Of a DNA stretch of 64,000 nucleotides, positions 57,373 through 64,000 are shown in pieces; positions within the stretch are counted from its first letter, which is position 1, and the number at the start of each line of letters is the position of its first letter. Source of the stretch: a virus; the IMG/VR virus record IMGVR_UViG_3300042261_002269, positions 62,001 to 126,000 of that record. One strand, 5' to 3'. The notes under the pieces were generated by a model that saw only the letters and a list, made by a program, of their open reading frames with translations, was not told where the DNA came from and searched no databases. Both the position numbers and the translations under genes were made by a program.

Positions 57373-57537
57373 TTATTGCTTCTTTTCTTTTGGCTTGATT
57401 TCCGATTCGGAAAACTCATGCATGGGACCGTCTGGTGTCATTTTGCGAGTGACACGAGTGGTCTTGATGGGTTTGCCACTCTTCAATTTATCCAGAAATT
57501 CTTCCAATCCTTCAAGAAGATCTTTGGCAATGCTCAT
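57373..57537 (-). CDS. Small protein, possibly antitoxin-like N-terminus
   Basis: 54 residues after GGAGGAAGA. SIAKDLLEGLEEFLDKLKSG looks like the start of HigA-type antitoxins, but no helix-turn-helix follows. Family call weak. Confidence 0.4.
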   Translation of the reverse strand: MSIAKDLLEGLEEFLDKLKSGKPIKTTRVTRKMTPDGPMHEFSESEIKPKEKKQ

Positions 57538-57954
57538 TCTTCCTCCGAATTGAACATACATGAAATGATCTTAGAATGTTCATTTTCTAATTCATATTCA
57601 GCATGACAATCTTCACACAAACCAAATTTTGAGTCTTCTATATGTTCTGTTTGTCGATTCAGGTCTTCATCTACTTTTACAGTCTCTACTTTTGTTATTC
57701 TTGGCAAAATGATATTTTTTCGTCCACATTCACAATGCCACTCCAATGCTCCTGCAAACAATTTGTCTCTTGGCGGAACTGGAGTGCCATCAAAATATTC
57801 ACGGCACAACTTGATATAAGTCCAAACTGACTCACAACCACTAACATTTAAATCCTGAGCACAACGCAGGATTATTTAAAATGTTTACTGTGTTTTCTGT
57901 GCCGCATTCTGGACACACATACCATAGGCAATTAAACGATGTTGTAGTTTTCAT
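57534..57954 (-). pseudogene. Frameshifted double zinc-ribbon gene, paralogue of the 57951 gene
   Basis: The first 37 codons (CLWYVCPECGTENTV ... GFKC) end at TAG. In another frame the protein resumes as SGCESVWTYIKLCREYFDG and runs to an acidic end, matching the intact neighbour throughout. One extra T after the GFKC codons (near 57843) is enough to explain it. Both pieces keep their zinc ligands. ATGA overlap start with the upstream gene. Confidence 0.7.
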
Positions 57955-58325
57955 TTTTCCTCACTTGTAGTTAAATCATATTCAGCAAAACAGTCTTCAC
58001 ACAAACCGTATTTTGGAATTTCCACGTATTCAATGCAGCATCTGTCACTATCGCTATATTTTACAATTTTTTCTGTTCGGGGTAAAATTAAATTTTTGCG
58101 TCCACATTCACAGTACCATATCCCAGCCACTGCCATTTTATCTTTTGGTGGAACTGGAGTGCCATCATAACACAAGGTAAAAAGCCCATCACAAGTCCAA
58201 GTCGATTGACAGCCAGAGCATTTAAATCCTTTGTTAAAAAGCGGATCTGTACAGCAAACAGTATTTTCCACACCACACTGAGGGCATATATACCACACGC
58301 TTTGAAACAGATTAGCAGTTTTCAT
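57951..58325 (-). CDS. Double zinc-ribbon protein
   Basis: 124 residues: CPQCGVENTVCC, FKCSGCQSTW, WYCECGRKN and CEDCFAEY ligand sets, i.e. two to three zinc sites. Intact paralogue of the frameshifted copy next to it. Confidence 0.65.
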   Translation of the reverse strand: MKTANLFQSVWYICPQCGVENTVCCTDPLFNKGFKCSGCQSTWTCDGLFTLCYDGTPVPPKDKMAVAGIWYCECGRKNLILPRTEKIVKYSDSDRCCIEYVEIPKYGLCEDCFAEYDLTTSEEK

Positions 58326-58343
58326 GCTGCTCCATCTCCTGGG

Positions 58344-58598
58344 TCAATGCTTGTATTCATTCCATTCTTCTTTACACATTTGTTGGTAATGTTCTATAAA
58401 ATACTGAGCAGTAGCCAGTATTTCATCTCGATCATCGATATAAAGTCGATATTCAACTATTTCGTCGCCAAAATCAAAGCTCAAAGTACCAAAATCATGA
58501 TTTTCGCCCACTAATTCTACTTTTGGCGAACCTTCAAACCAATGAGGATGACGGCGAACTAAACGAGCAAATATATCTTGAGGAGTAATGTACGTCAT
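58344..58598 (-). CDS. Hypothetical acidic protein
   Basis: 84 residues (ITPQDIFARLVRRHPHWFEG at the start, beta middle, helical end). No family. Confidence 0.55.
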   Translation of the reverse strand: MTYITPQDIFARLVRRHPHWFEGSPKVELVGENHDFGTLSFDFGDEIVEYRLYIDDRDEILATAQYFIEHYQQMCKEEWNEYKH

Positions 58599-58602
58599 TT
58601 TT

Positions 58603-59040
58603 CTAAGGGATTACTACATGATGCTTCAAAAGTACATCCATAATTTGTTTTATAGCTTCTTCTTCGGTTACTGTTCCTTTTCCATTAGTAATTTGATAGT
58701 GATTTGGATAAGACCAAGTGCTATAAAAAATTAAAGGCTTTGCAATGCTATCAACAGAAATTGTAACTCTGTCTGTGTCGATAGAGAAAAAATCTCTCAC
58801 CGTTCCTTTATGTATACGCAATCCAGCAACATCTTTAAGAAAATCTATAATTCCTTTTAAAGCTGCCTTTTGTCTTTCTAAGTCTTCTTTTTTTCTTTGT
58901 TTGTGTTGTTTTAGAAGTTCAATGCTTTTGTTGGTCATGCTTTCATCCTCTTTCCAAAATTTATCATCACACTTTTGACAATGGTAAACACTAGTCCTCA
59001 AAGGGGGCAAATTTGTTCCGCATTCAAGACAAGCGGCCAT
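58603..59040 (-). CDS. Zinc-ribbon plus GIIDFL-family protein
   Basis: 145 residues. N-terminal CLECGTN...CQKCDDKF ribbon, then a helix and the domain shared with the 59040 and 36395 genes (KGIIDFLKDVAGLRIHKGTV; EEEAIKQIMDVLL). Overlaps the next gene in an ATG/TAA junction. Confidence 0.62.
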   Translation of the reverse strand: MAACLECGTNLPPLRTSVYHCQKCDDKFWKEDESMTNKSIELLKQHKQRKKEDLERQKAALKGIIDFLKDVAGLRIHKGTVRDFFSIDTDRVTISVDSIAKPLIFYSTWSYPNHYQITNGKGTVTEEEAIKQIMDVLLKHHVVIP

Positions 59041-59393
59041 TACAGTTCAACTCCGCTTCTATAAAGCAATTCCATAATAGATTTAATTGCTTCTTCTTCA
59101 GAGACCTTTGCCATAGTCTCCAAATCAAGCAAACGATTTGCATGTCGTTGAACGATATACGAGTTTCCATCATCGTCACAAACAGCAGCAAAATCTAATA
59201 TTATTGTAAGTATATCAATCCTTATATTGCCTGCTGAAAACTTTACATAATCTTTAACTCTTTTACTTTTTATACGCAAATGACTAACTTCGTCAAGAAA
59301 TTTAATAATTCCATCCAACACAGCGTTGGTGTCATTCTTTTTGCGTTGTTTTTCTTCAATAAATTTTGTTAAAAGTTCAATACTCTGATTCAT
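59040..59393 (-). CDS. GIIKFL-family protein
   Basis: 117 residues, paralogue of its downstream neighbour without the zinc ribbon (DGIIKFLDEVSHLRI; EEEAIKSIMELLY). Tandem duplication with gain or loss of the ribbon. Confidence 0.6.
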   Translation of the reverse strand: MNQSIELLTKFIEEKQRKKNDTNAVLDGIIKFLDEVSHLRIKSKRVKDYVKFSAGNIRIDILTIILDFAAVCDDDGNSYIVQRHANRLLDLETMAKVSEEEAIKSIMELLYRSGVEL

Positions 59394-59400
59394 TTTTACC

Positions 59401-59679
59401 TCAAGCTTGACGAAATCCCATTTTTTTCAAAATATCTACATTCACTTTTTCTAGAGAAATGATTTGAATAAAGTGTTGTACAGCATGTCCTCTTTCGGCA
59501 TATGTAAAATCTTTTTCCAACCCATAATCATCATCTCCCCAAGCACAAACTCGAAAACCAGATTTGTGTGGACCTTTAAGCAGACTGACTTCCACGAATT
59601 TAAGGTGGGCACCTTCAACTTTAAATGAAGGTCCCCAATTGTCATCAGTCTGTTTCAGAACGTGAATAGGGAATTTCAT
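59401..59679 (-). CDS. Hypothetical protein
   Basis: 92 residues. The ATG after CAGGAGGTTAAC has the best ribosome binding site in this area and was chosen over a longer frame. FKVEGAHLKFVEVSLLKGPH is strand-rich; no family. Confidence 0.6.
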   Translation of the reverse strand: MKFPIHVLKQTDDNWGPSFKVEGAHLKFVEVSLLKGPHKSGFRVCAWGDDDYGLEKDFTYAERGHAVQHFIQIISLEKVNVDILKKMGFRQA

Positions 59680-59680
59680 G

Positions 59681-59875
59681 TTAACCTCCTGATTCCATTT
59701 CCCACTCATCACAAATGCCGAATTGAGGATCTGGCGTAATTCGATCACATAATCTGCATCGTGGCGATTGTGCCGACCAATCCACATAATAATGAGAACA
59801 ATTCCCACAACGATTAGTGTCTCTGACTCGAAATGTCAATTTAACCACCTGGGAACGCTCATTGTTCACTTTCAT
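59681..59875 (-). CDS. Zinc-binding protein
   Basis: 64 residues: CGNC, CRLCDR and a later CDEW form one or two metal sites. The start is placed inside the gene upstream (overlap 17 bases) because the longer frame is a shadow of that gene. Confidence 0.55.
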   Translation of the reverse strand: MKVNNERSQVVKLTFRVRDTNRCGNCSHYYVDWSAQSPRCRLCDRITPDPQFGICDEWEMESGG

Positions 59876-60101
59876 GTTCCTCATCATACCCACATTCATC
59901 ACAAATAGAATCATCAGCAGGAATATGCCCACCACCACGATGTCCACATTTTGGACAAGATCTGCATAATGGCAGTCCCATCCGAGCATACTCTGGATCT
60001 TCGCAGATATAACATCCTTTTCGAAAAACAGTAGGAATTGAAATAAAATCATCTTTTAATAATCGTATTGCTGGATCATCGGATTTTATTGGTTGACTCA
60101 T
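59859..60101 (-). CDS. Zinc-ribbon protein
   Basis: 80 residues with CYICED, CRSCPKCG and CDECGYD ligand groups. Overlaps the lipoprotein gene in an ATGA junction. Confidence 0.6.
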   Translation of the reverse strand: MSQPIKSDDPAIRLLKDDFISIPTVFRKGCYICEDPEYARMGLPLCRSCPKCGHRGGGHIPADDSICDECGYDEEHESEQ

Positions 60102-60337
60102 GGTGTTTTCCCATTTGATTTTTCCTTAAAACAAGGACAATCAGGATTATGAACTGTACCTGTGTCGGCAAGATGTTCTGGAAAATAAAACTTCAGATAT
60201 TGATGTCCATTATGGGAAAATTCCAAGACTTCAATATTATTTTCGTATGATGTCTCAGTAAAATCACAACTAGTAAATGTCAATGGAATTAATACAAACG
60301 CTAGTAACGGCAAAATGCCAAATATCCATTTTTTCAT
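60098..60337 (-). CDS. Putative lipoprotein
   Basis: 79 residues. Signal peptide MKKWIFGILPLLAFVLIPLT and a lipobox-like FTSC put the mature N-terminal Cys at residue 24. The mature part has further Cys (CPCF). Phage lipoproteins often act in superinfection exclusion or lysis; which applies here is unknown. Confidence 0.6.
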   Translation of the reverse strand: MKKWIFGILPLLAFVLIPLTFTSCDFTETSYENNIEVLEFSHNGHQYLKFYFPEHLADTGTVHNPDCPCFKEKSNGKTP

Positions 60338-60552
60338 AATTTTTTTCCTTGAAAGTCTACTTGATCTTCAATTGTTCTATGCAATTTAACAAGAGTTCGA
60401 TGCTGGGATGCACTTTTCCTGTTTTTCTTTGAAAGCTTCCTCTGAAGTCTATTGATTAATTTACCTAACCGTTTTATTTCTGTGGATTTTGTATCTTTTT
60501 TGGATTCGTCTAAGCCTGCTTGAGCCACTTCCAATTTTTCATAAAGACTCAT
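60334..60552 (-). CDS. RKSASQH-family coiled-coil protein
   Basis: 72 residues with the family motif (LSKKNRKSASQHRTLVKLHR). GGAGTGAAAAA precedes the chosen ATG. ATGA overlap with the lipoprotein gene. Confidence 0.55.
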   Translation of the reverse strand: MSLYEKLEVAQAGLDESKKDTKSTEIKRLGKLINRLQRKLSKKNRKSASQHRTLVKLHRTIEDQVDFQGKKL

Positions 60553-60573
60553 TTTTTCACTCCAAAAACGAAG

Positions 60574-60609
60574 TGGCGGATTTGCCCCCAAAAAAGAACA
60601 AATCCGCCA
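60574..60609 (-). terminator. Rho-independent terminator after the DUF6948-like gene
   Basis: An 11-base stem (TGGCGGATTTG / CAAATCCGCCA), 14-base loop, then a GTTTTTGG T-run on the minus strand. Confidence 0.7.
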
Positions 60610-60624
60610 GAGACAAACCGAAAA

Positions 60625-60939
60625 TCATGCAGACCAAACTGGCACGCTCTCAATATTAGCACGAGCCTCAGGAGTGCAATCCAGAATTTCAATTGCTTCC
60701 AGAAGTTCCACTCTGTCTACTGGACAGGGAAACTTACACTTGTCAGGCTTGCTCGTGCCTCTCTGGGCCAATTCAGAAAGAGAAGCAGCACCTTCCCAGT
60801 ACCAAATTCTCCTGGCATTTGTCATCACGACTTCTCGTCCTGAACGAGATTCTAGAATGCCTGCAAATACTCCAGCAGAGTAGGTGCGGACGATGACATA
60901 ACGCTTCGCAACTTTCTTCGACGCAACTTTTTTAGCCAT
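60625..60939 (-). CDS. DUF6948-like protein
   Basis: 104 residues. YVIVRTYSAGVFAGILESR, VVMTNARRIWYWEGAASL, GTSKPDKCKFPCPVDRV and an end VPVWSA follow the pattern of DUF6948 proteins found in phages and plasmids. A basic Lys/Ala N-terminus (AKKVASKKVAKR) is added. It has its own promoter, a strong AGGAAGGAG ribosome binding site and a terminator: a single-gene unit, likely well expressed, and with more GC than its neighbours. Confidence 0.65.
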   Translation of the reverse strand: MAKKVASKKVAKRYVIVRTYSAGVFAGILESRSGREVVMTNARRIWYWEGAASLSELAQRGTSKPDKCKFPCPVDRVELLEAIEILDCTPEARANIESVPVWSA

Positions 60940-60983
60940 AATGGCTCCTTCCTAAAAATTGTGAACCAAAATCGATTTCAAAG

Positions 60984-61012
60984 ATAATACCAGAATGCAA
61001 TTTTCAAGGCAA
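60984..61012 (-). promoter_or_regulatory. Sigma70-like promoter for the DUF6948-like gene
   Basis: On the minus strand TTGCCT and TATTAT are 17 bases apart and TGG precedes the -10, giving an extended -10. It is about 45 bases before the ATG. Confidence 0.55.
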
Positions 61013-61030
61013 TACTAATTTGGCGATTTT

Positions 61031-61666
61031 TCAACCCTTATTGAGCAAAAAAACCCTAACTTCTCCCAAGGCTTCAGATGGCTTCTTCCCAGTGATTTCT
61101 ATATATTTCACAAAAGCATTTAGTGCTCTGTGAAAGGCACACTTACAAGTTTTATAAAGACTTCCACATTCGTAATTTGTTTTTGCCGTACAATCGCCTA
61201 CAAAATAATCTCCAAATTGTTTAATAACCTCAAATGTTGAGAGGTAATTTTGACTCATATATTCTCTTATGGCATCTATTGCCTGACAAAAAGCTTCATC
61301 TGGATCTATCTTGTCGTCAGCTTTCATTTTCTCCACAAAAGCATCTGCAACAGTACATTCAGCTTTCATTTCAGGCCACAATAACAAATACGTATGAGGG
61401 AAAAGCAGTTTTCTTAATTCGTTATAAACCGCATCTTTTGTGGTGGCTTTTAATCGAGTTAATTCTTCTAAATTTTGATTAATATTTTGAATCAAAAGAT
61501 TTGTCAAAATTTCTAAATTTGGCTCTAGCGAACCAAGAACAAAATTGCCATTTTCAAAAACCGGCACTTCAGTCCTTACTTTTCCTAAAGCATCTTCTAG
61601 ATTTTCTGCTTCTACTGAGACGTTCCCAGACATTTTCCAAGTTGCATCAAATTCAAATCTAGGCAT
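61031..61666 (-). CDS. Hypothetical helical protein
   Basis: 211 residues. A small beta N-terminus (PRFEFDATWKMSGNVSVEAE) and long helical region; Cys-rich C-terminal third (CTAK, CGSLYKTCKC). AAAGGAAAAAAT precedes the ATG. Confidence 0.6.
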   Translation of the reverse strand: MPRFEFDATWKMSGNVSVEAENLEDALGKVRTEVPVFENGNFVLGSLEPNLEILTNLLIQNINQNLEELTRLKATTKDAVYNELRKLLFPHTYLLLWPEMKAECTVADAFVEKMKADDKIDPDEAFCQAIDAIREYMSQNYLSTFEVIKQFGDYFVGDCTAKTNYECGSLYKTCKCAFHRALNAFVKYIEITGKKPSEALGEVRVFLLNKG

Positions 61667-61676
61667 ATTTTTTCCT

Positions 61677-62012
61677 TTATCGACAACAAATGTATACTGC
61701 AACTGCAACCAAGGATATCATACAGAATCTAATCAAATATAGATCCATTTTACTCATGCGATGACTTTTCAGTTCTTCGACCTGTTTTTTCAAAACTTTA
61801 TTGGCATTTTCCAATTGTGCAATTTGCATTTGCAAAACAACATTTTCTTCTTCTGCATTGGCAATTGTTACTTTAACTCTTGGTTTGCTCAAATAACGAT
61901 GCTGACTAGCACTTTTACGGCGAAGTTTGCTAATCCGTTTCTCTAATTTTTTTATTGTTTTGCCTCTGGCAACAACAGAATCATAACATTCTTTGAATAA
62001 TTTTTCTTTCAT
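61677..62012 (-). CDS. RKSASQH-family membrane-anchored coiled-coil protein
   Basis: 111 residues: RGKTIKKLEKRISKLRRKSA, a second coil (NVVLQMQIAQLENANKVLKK) and a C-terminal membrane span. Same plan as the 43913 gene, shorter. Confidence 0.62.
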   Translation of the reverse strand: MKEKLFKECYDSVVARGKTIKKLEKRISKLRRKSASQHRYLSKPRVKVTIANAEEENVVLQMQIAQLENANKVLKKQVEELKSHRMSKMDLYLIRFCMISLVAVAVYICCR

Positions 62013-62021
62013 TATTTTTCC

Positions 62022-62300
62022 TCAATCATATACTTCTAAACCGAAAGTTCCAGCCAATTTGGGAATTTCAAAGATTTTATTGCAACTTTCGGGAAATCCA
62101 TAATTAGTTTCATACATGCCGTTTCCATGTCCACGGCCACATACGTCACCAAGCCCATTGCAATCTGACAATATTCCATCACAAGGACCGCCGCCATTGC
62201 CTCGGCCATAACCTGTGCCTGTGCCAAACTCTGTATCATAGCCAAAACCATGCGTTCCTTTCATCTTTTCTTGGTCTTGGTCACAGTCAAAAATACGCAT
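62022..62300 (-). CDS. Glycine-rich GxGxG family protein (19)
   Basis: 92 residues. GFGYDTEFGTGTGYGRGNGG core, then a non-Gly C-terminal third (NKIFEIPKLAGTFGLEVYD). An isolated family member 5 kb from the nearest other. Confidence 0.64.
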   Translation of the reverse strand: MRIFDCDQDQEKMKGTHGFGYDTEFGTGTGYGRGNGGGPCDGILSDCNGLGDVCGRGHGNGMYETNYGFPESCNKIFEIPKLAGTFGLEVYD

Positions 62301-62581
62301 TATCCCGATTCCTTCTCATTCTGCAAATTGAAAAACCAAATCGTATCAGCATCCATTTCTGCTACAATTTCTATAGCAAATTTTGTACGCCAAATTTCTG
62401 TTTCATCATCACTTGCTGCCAATTTCCTAACACGATCTGGCTCAAGATAGACAGATTTTAGCATTTCAAATATCTGTTGTTTACTTAGTGACTTATCAAA
62501 ACACTCTACCGGTATCGGACCATGATTCCAATCAGTAGGCGGCATCATCCTACTGATAAACCCCCCTTCTCCAGTAATCAT
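62300..62581 (-). CDS. Hypothetical protein
   Basis: 93 residues; AAGGAG precedes the chosen ATG. MMPPTDWNHGPIPVECFDKS then a helix-rich end. No family. Confidence 0.55.
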   Translation of the reverse strand: MITGEGGFISRMMPPTDWNHGPIPVECFDKSLSKQQIFEMLKSVYLEPDRVRKLAASDDETEIWRTKFAIEIVAEMDADTIWFFNLQNEKESG

Positions 62582-62591
62582 GTAAATCTCC

Positions 62592-62894
62592 TTATAAACA
62601 CGTAAAACATATTTCTTTAATGATTTCATTATTTCGTACTAAACAAAGTATTTCTACATCATTGCCATACAACCAAACCTCGTCTCCTTCTTGCATACTT
62701 GCCTTCATTTTTTCCCACTCATCGCTAAACGACAAGTTATTCCTTCGCTCTACCTCTTCAATGGTTTTATATTGATAAAAACGACCTCTTCGGTTAAATC
62801 TAACTTCCCATCCTGGCGGCAAAGTACTTGGGTCGTTTGGATCATAAGGATTATCCACAAGATATTGTTTGATAATTTCGTTTTCTTCTGTCAT
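62592..62894 (-). CDS. Hypothetical protein with WW-like segment
   Basis: 100 residues. LPPGWEVRFNRRGRFYQY resembles the first two strands of WW domains (LPxGWE...GRxYY), but the expected second Trp-Pro is absent, so a complete WW fold is not supported. The C-terminal half is beta-rich. Confidence 0.5.
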   Translation of the reverse strand: MTEENEIIKQYLVDNPYDPNDPSTLPPGWEVRFNRRGRFYQYKTIEEVERRNNLSFSDEWEKMKASMQEGDEVWLYGNDVEILCLVRNNEIIKEICFTCL

Positions 62895-63085
62895 TATTTC
62901 TCCACTAACATTACAATGTATGGTGTATCAGATTTTCTTTTGGCAGAATTTTTATGAAAAAACACACATTCTCCACATGTGAGTTCGCCATCAGGCATGA
63001 TAAAGTGACCTACAAGACCATTTTCAGTCCATCGTTCTTTATCAACTGTAAATTCTGCTCCATTGCTGAGTGTAATTTTAAGCAT
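62894..63085 (-). CDS. Small hypothetical protein
   Basis: 63 residues, strand-rich with CGEC in the middle. TAATG overlap with the next gene. Confidence 0.55.
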   Translation of the reverse strand: MLKITLSNGAEFTVDKERWTENGLVGHFIMPDGELTCGECVFFHKNSAKRKSDTPYIVMLVEK

Positions 63086-63086
63086 A

Positions 63087-64000
63087 TTATCCTACTTCCT
63101 TTCCCTCTGGATTATCCCAAGTTAATGTCTTATTTGGTGCATATCTTGCCTTAATCAAATAAGGCGTAGGATCAAGCAAATCAGGATTTTTGGCAGGATC
63201 TTCCCAACCTGTAAAATCCCTAACCCCATGCTTATACAATTCTATATGTAGCATACTGCATGAATGACCTGGGATATCAGGACGTAACCGATCAGGAAAC
63301 AAAACCCGTTTCACACTACCAATATATTGTCCTTTGATGACTTTATCACCTACATTAATCCACGAAGGCGGCATGCTGATTTCGCCATAATTTACTACTC
63401 CAGACGGTCCTTCAATCATCAATCCCCAGGTTTTCTCCCACCATTCATGACCTACTTCTGGGCCAGTAAATTGCTCCAATTTTACTATTCTGCCATTTTC
63501 TACCGCACTCACTGAAGCCTTGTCTTCAGTATAAAGGTCAACGCCTGTATGGAAATTGTGTTTTCGGTGAAACCCAAAAGCCCCTGGATGATGATTGATA
63601 GGAATTCCATTGCAAGTTGGAACTCCATAGATAGTTTTTAACGGGAAATCCCAAACCAAACTAGCGGCAGTTACTTCCACTATTTTAGAAATATCTGCCA
63701 TAGCACCTATGCCCTCGTCTCCACAGGCTAAAACTTTAGATTGTGGAGACACAACCTTAATACCCCAATTCTTCAAAATTTCTACTTGATTTCCTGTAGG
63801 ATTATTCTCCCACATAATGGAATTCATGGCAGGAGCCACAATTACGGGTCTTTGGTGATCCCAAGCACGAAAAACACTTGTTAGCAAATTATCGCAAATT
63901 CCATGAACCATTTTTGCCATTGTATTGGCGGATAATGGAGCAATTACTAAAGCACTTGCCCACTTACGCAGTTCAATGTGCATGACGGGATCATCTTTTT
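63087..64000 (-). CDS. PPC decarboxylase-like (CoaC/HFCD flavoprotein) fused to M23-like domain, N-terminus beyond window
   Basis: The frame is open to the window edge (DDPVMHIELRKWA), so the flavin-binding N-terminus is missing. HIELRKWA has the catalytic His of HAL3-type enzymes. Then come APLSANTMAK, GICDNLLTSV, RAWD, PAMN and the substrate-clamp Cys in LACGDEGIGAM, closest in style to eukaryotic PPCDC/HAL3. After it, FHTGVDLYTEDKASVSAVEN...MLHIELYKHG has the H-x3-D and final His of M23 peptidases, but the first His of HxH is Met, so hydrolysis is doubtful. Confidence 0.75.
   Translation of the reverse strand, partial: KDDPVMHIELRKWASALVIAPLSANTMAKMVHGICDNLLTSVFRAWDHQRPVIVAPAMNSIMWENNPTGNQVEILKNWGIKVVSPQSKVLACGDEGIGAMADISKIVEVTAASLVWDFPLKTIYGVPTCNGIPINHHPGAFGFHRKHNFHTGVDLYTEDKASVSAVENGRIVKLEQFTGPEVGHEWWEKTWGLMIEGPSGVVNYGEISMPPSWINVGDKVIKGQYIGSVKRVLFPDRLRPDIPGHSCSMLHIELYKHGVRDFTGWEDPAKNPDLLDPTPYLIKARYAPNKTLTWDNPEGKEVG

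Overview
The window reads as part of the genome of a large tailed bacteriophage of the T4 superfamily, probably a jumbo myovirus. The diagnostic part is the left end. There, the C-terminal end of a probable portal protein (gp20-like) is followed by a prohead protease (gp21-like), a coiled-coil scaffold protein (gp22-like) and a major capsid protein (gp23-like), in the T4 order. The DNA is AT-rich, genes are tightly packed with many ATGA-type overlaps, and most of the rest is small accessory genes. The host cannot be named from the sequence. Four proteins with twin-arginine-like signal peptides and one lipoprotein-like protein suggest a bacterial host with Tat and lipoprotein export.

Layout. 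1-6.6 kb: head module, with a glycosyltransferase-like gene on the opposite strand, closed by a strong terminator. 6.7-17.5 kb, plus strand: a PD-(D/E)XK nuclease fused to zinc ribbons, small Cys-rich proteins, then an array of very glycine-rich paralogues with a tail-tube-like gene inside it. 17.5-22.8 kb: many small membrane, coiled-coil and zinc-ribbon genes. 22.8-28.0 kb: genes for a 26-residue repeat family interleaved with Tat-signal proteins, and one repeat gene broken by a 98-bp inverted-repeat element. 25.9-34.5 kb: enzymes, comprising three radical SAM proteins (RlmN-like, spore-photoproduct-lyase-like, and one with extra Cys clusters), a tyrosine-phosphatase-like protein without its catalytic residues, a circularly permuted YpsA/SLOG protein, an HD hydrolase and a NodU/TobZ-type carbamoyltransferase. 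34.5-64 kb is almost entirely minus strand. It holds dozens of small genes, three very large 26-residue repeat proteins (up to 23 repeats), one tRNA-like gene, a PspA-like / DUF4178-like / Ser-Gly-repeat membrane module, Nudix and HAD-like proteins, more Gly-rich and Tat-signal paralogues, and at the edge a phosphopantothenoylcysteine-decarboxylase-like domain fused to an M23-like domain.

How it fits together. The head genes build the capsid. The radical SAM, carbamoyltransferase, HD, SLOG, Nudix and HFCD-flavoprotein genes form an unusual set that would suit nucleic-acid or nucleotide modification, but that is inference. The most distinctive signals are two expanded families: about 19 Gly-rich proteins (GxGxG patterns on both strands) and ten or more genes of YA-x2-VIKGR-(F/W)PEGE repeats. 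Both show recent local duplication. Single-base frameshifts, an in-frame tRNA and a hairpin insertion show that the accessory region is evolving quickly. All assignments come from reading the sequence; no database search was run.
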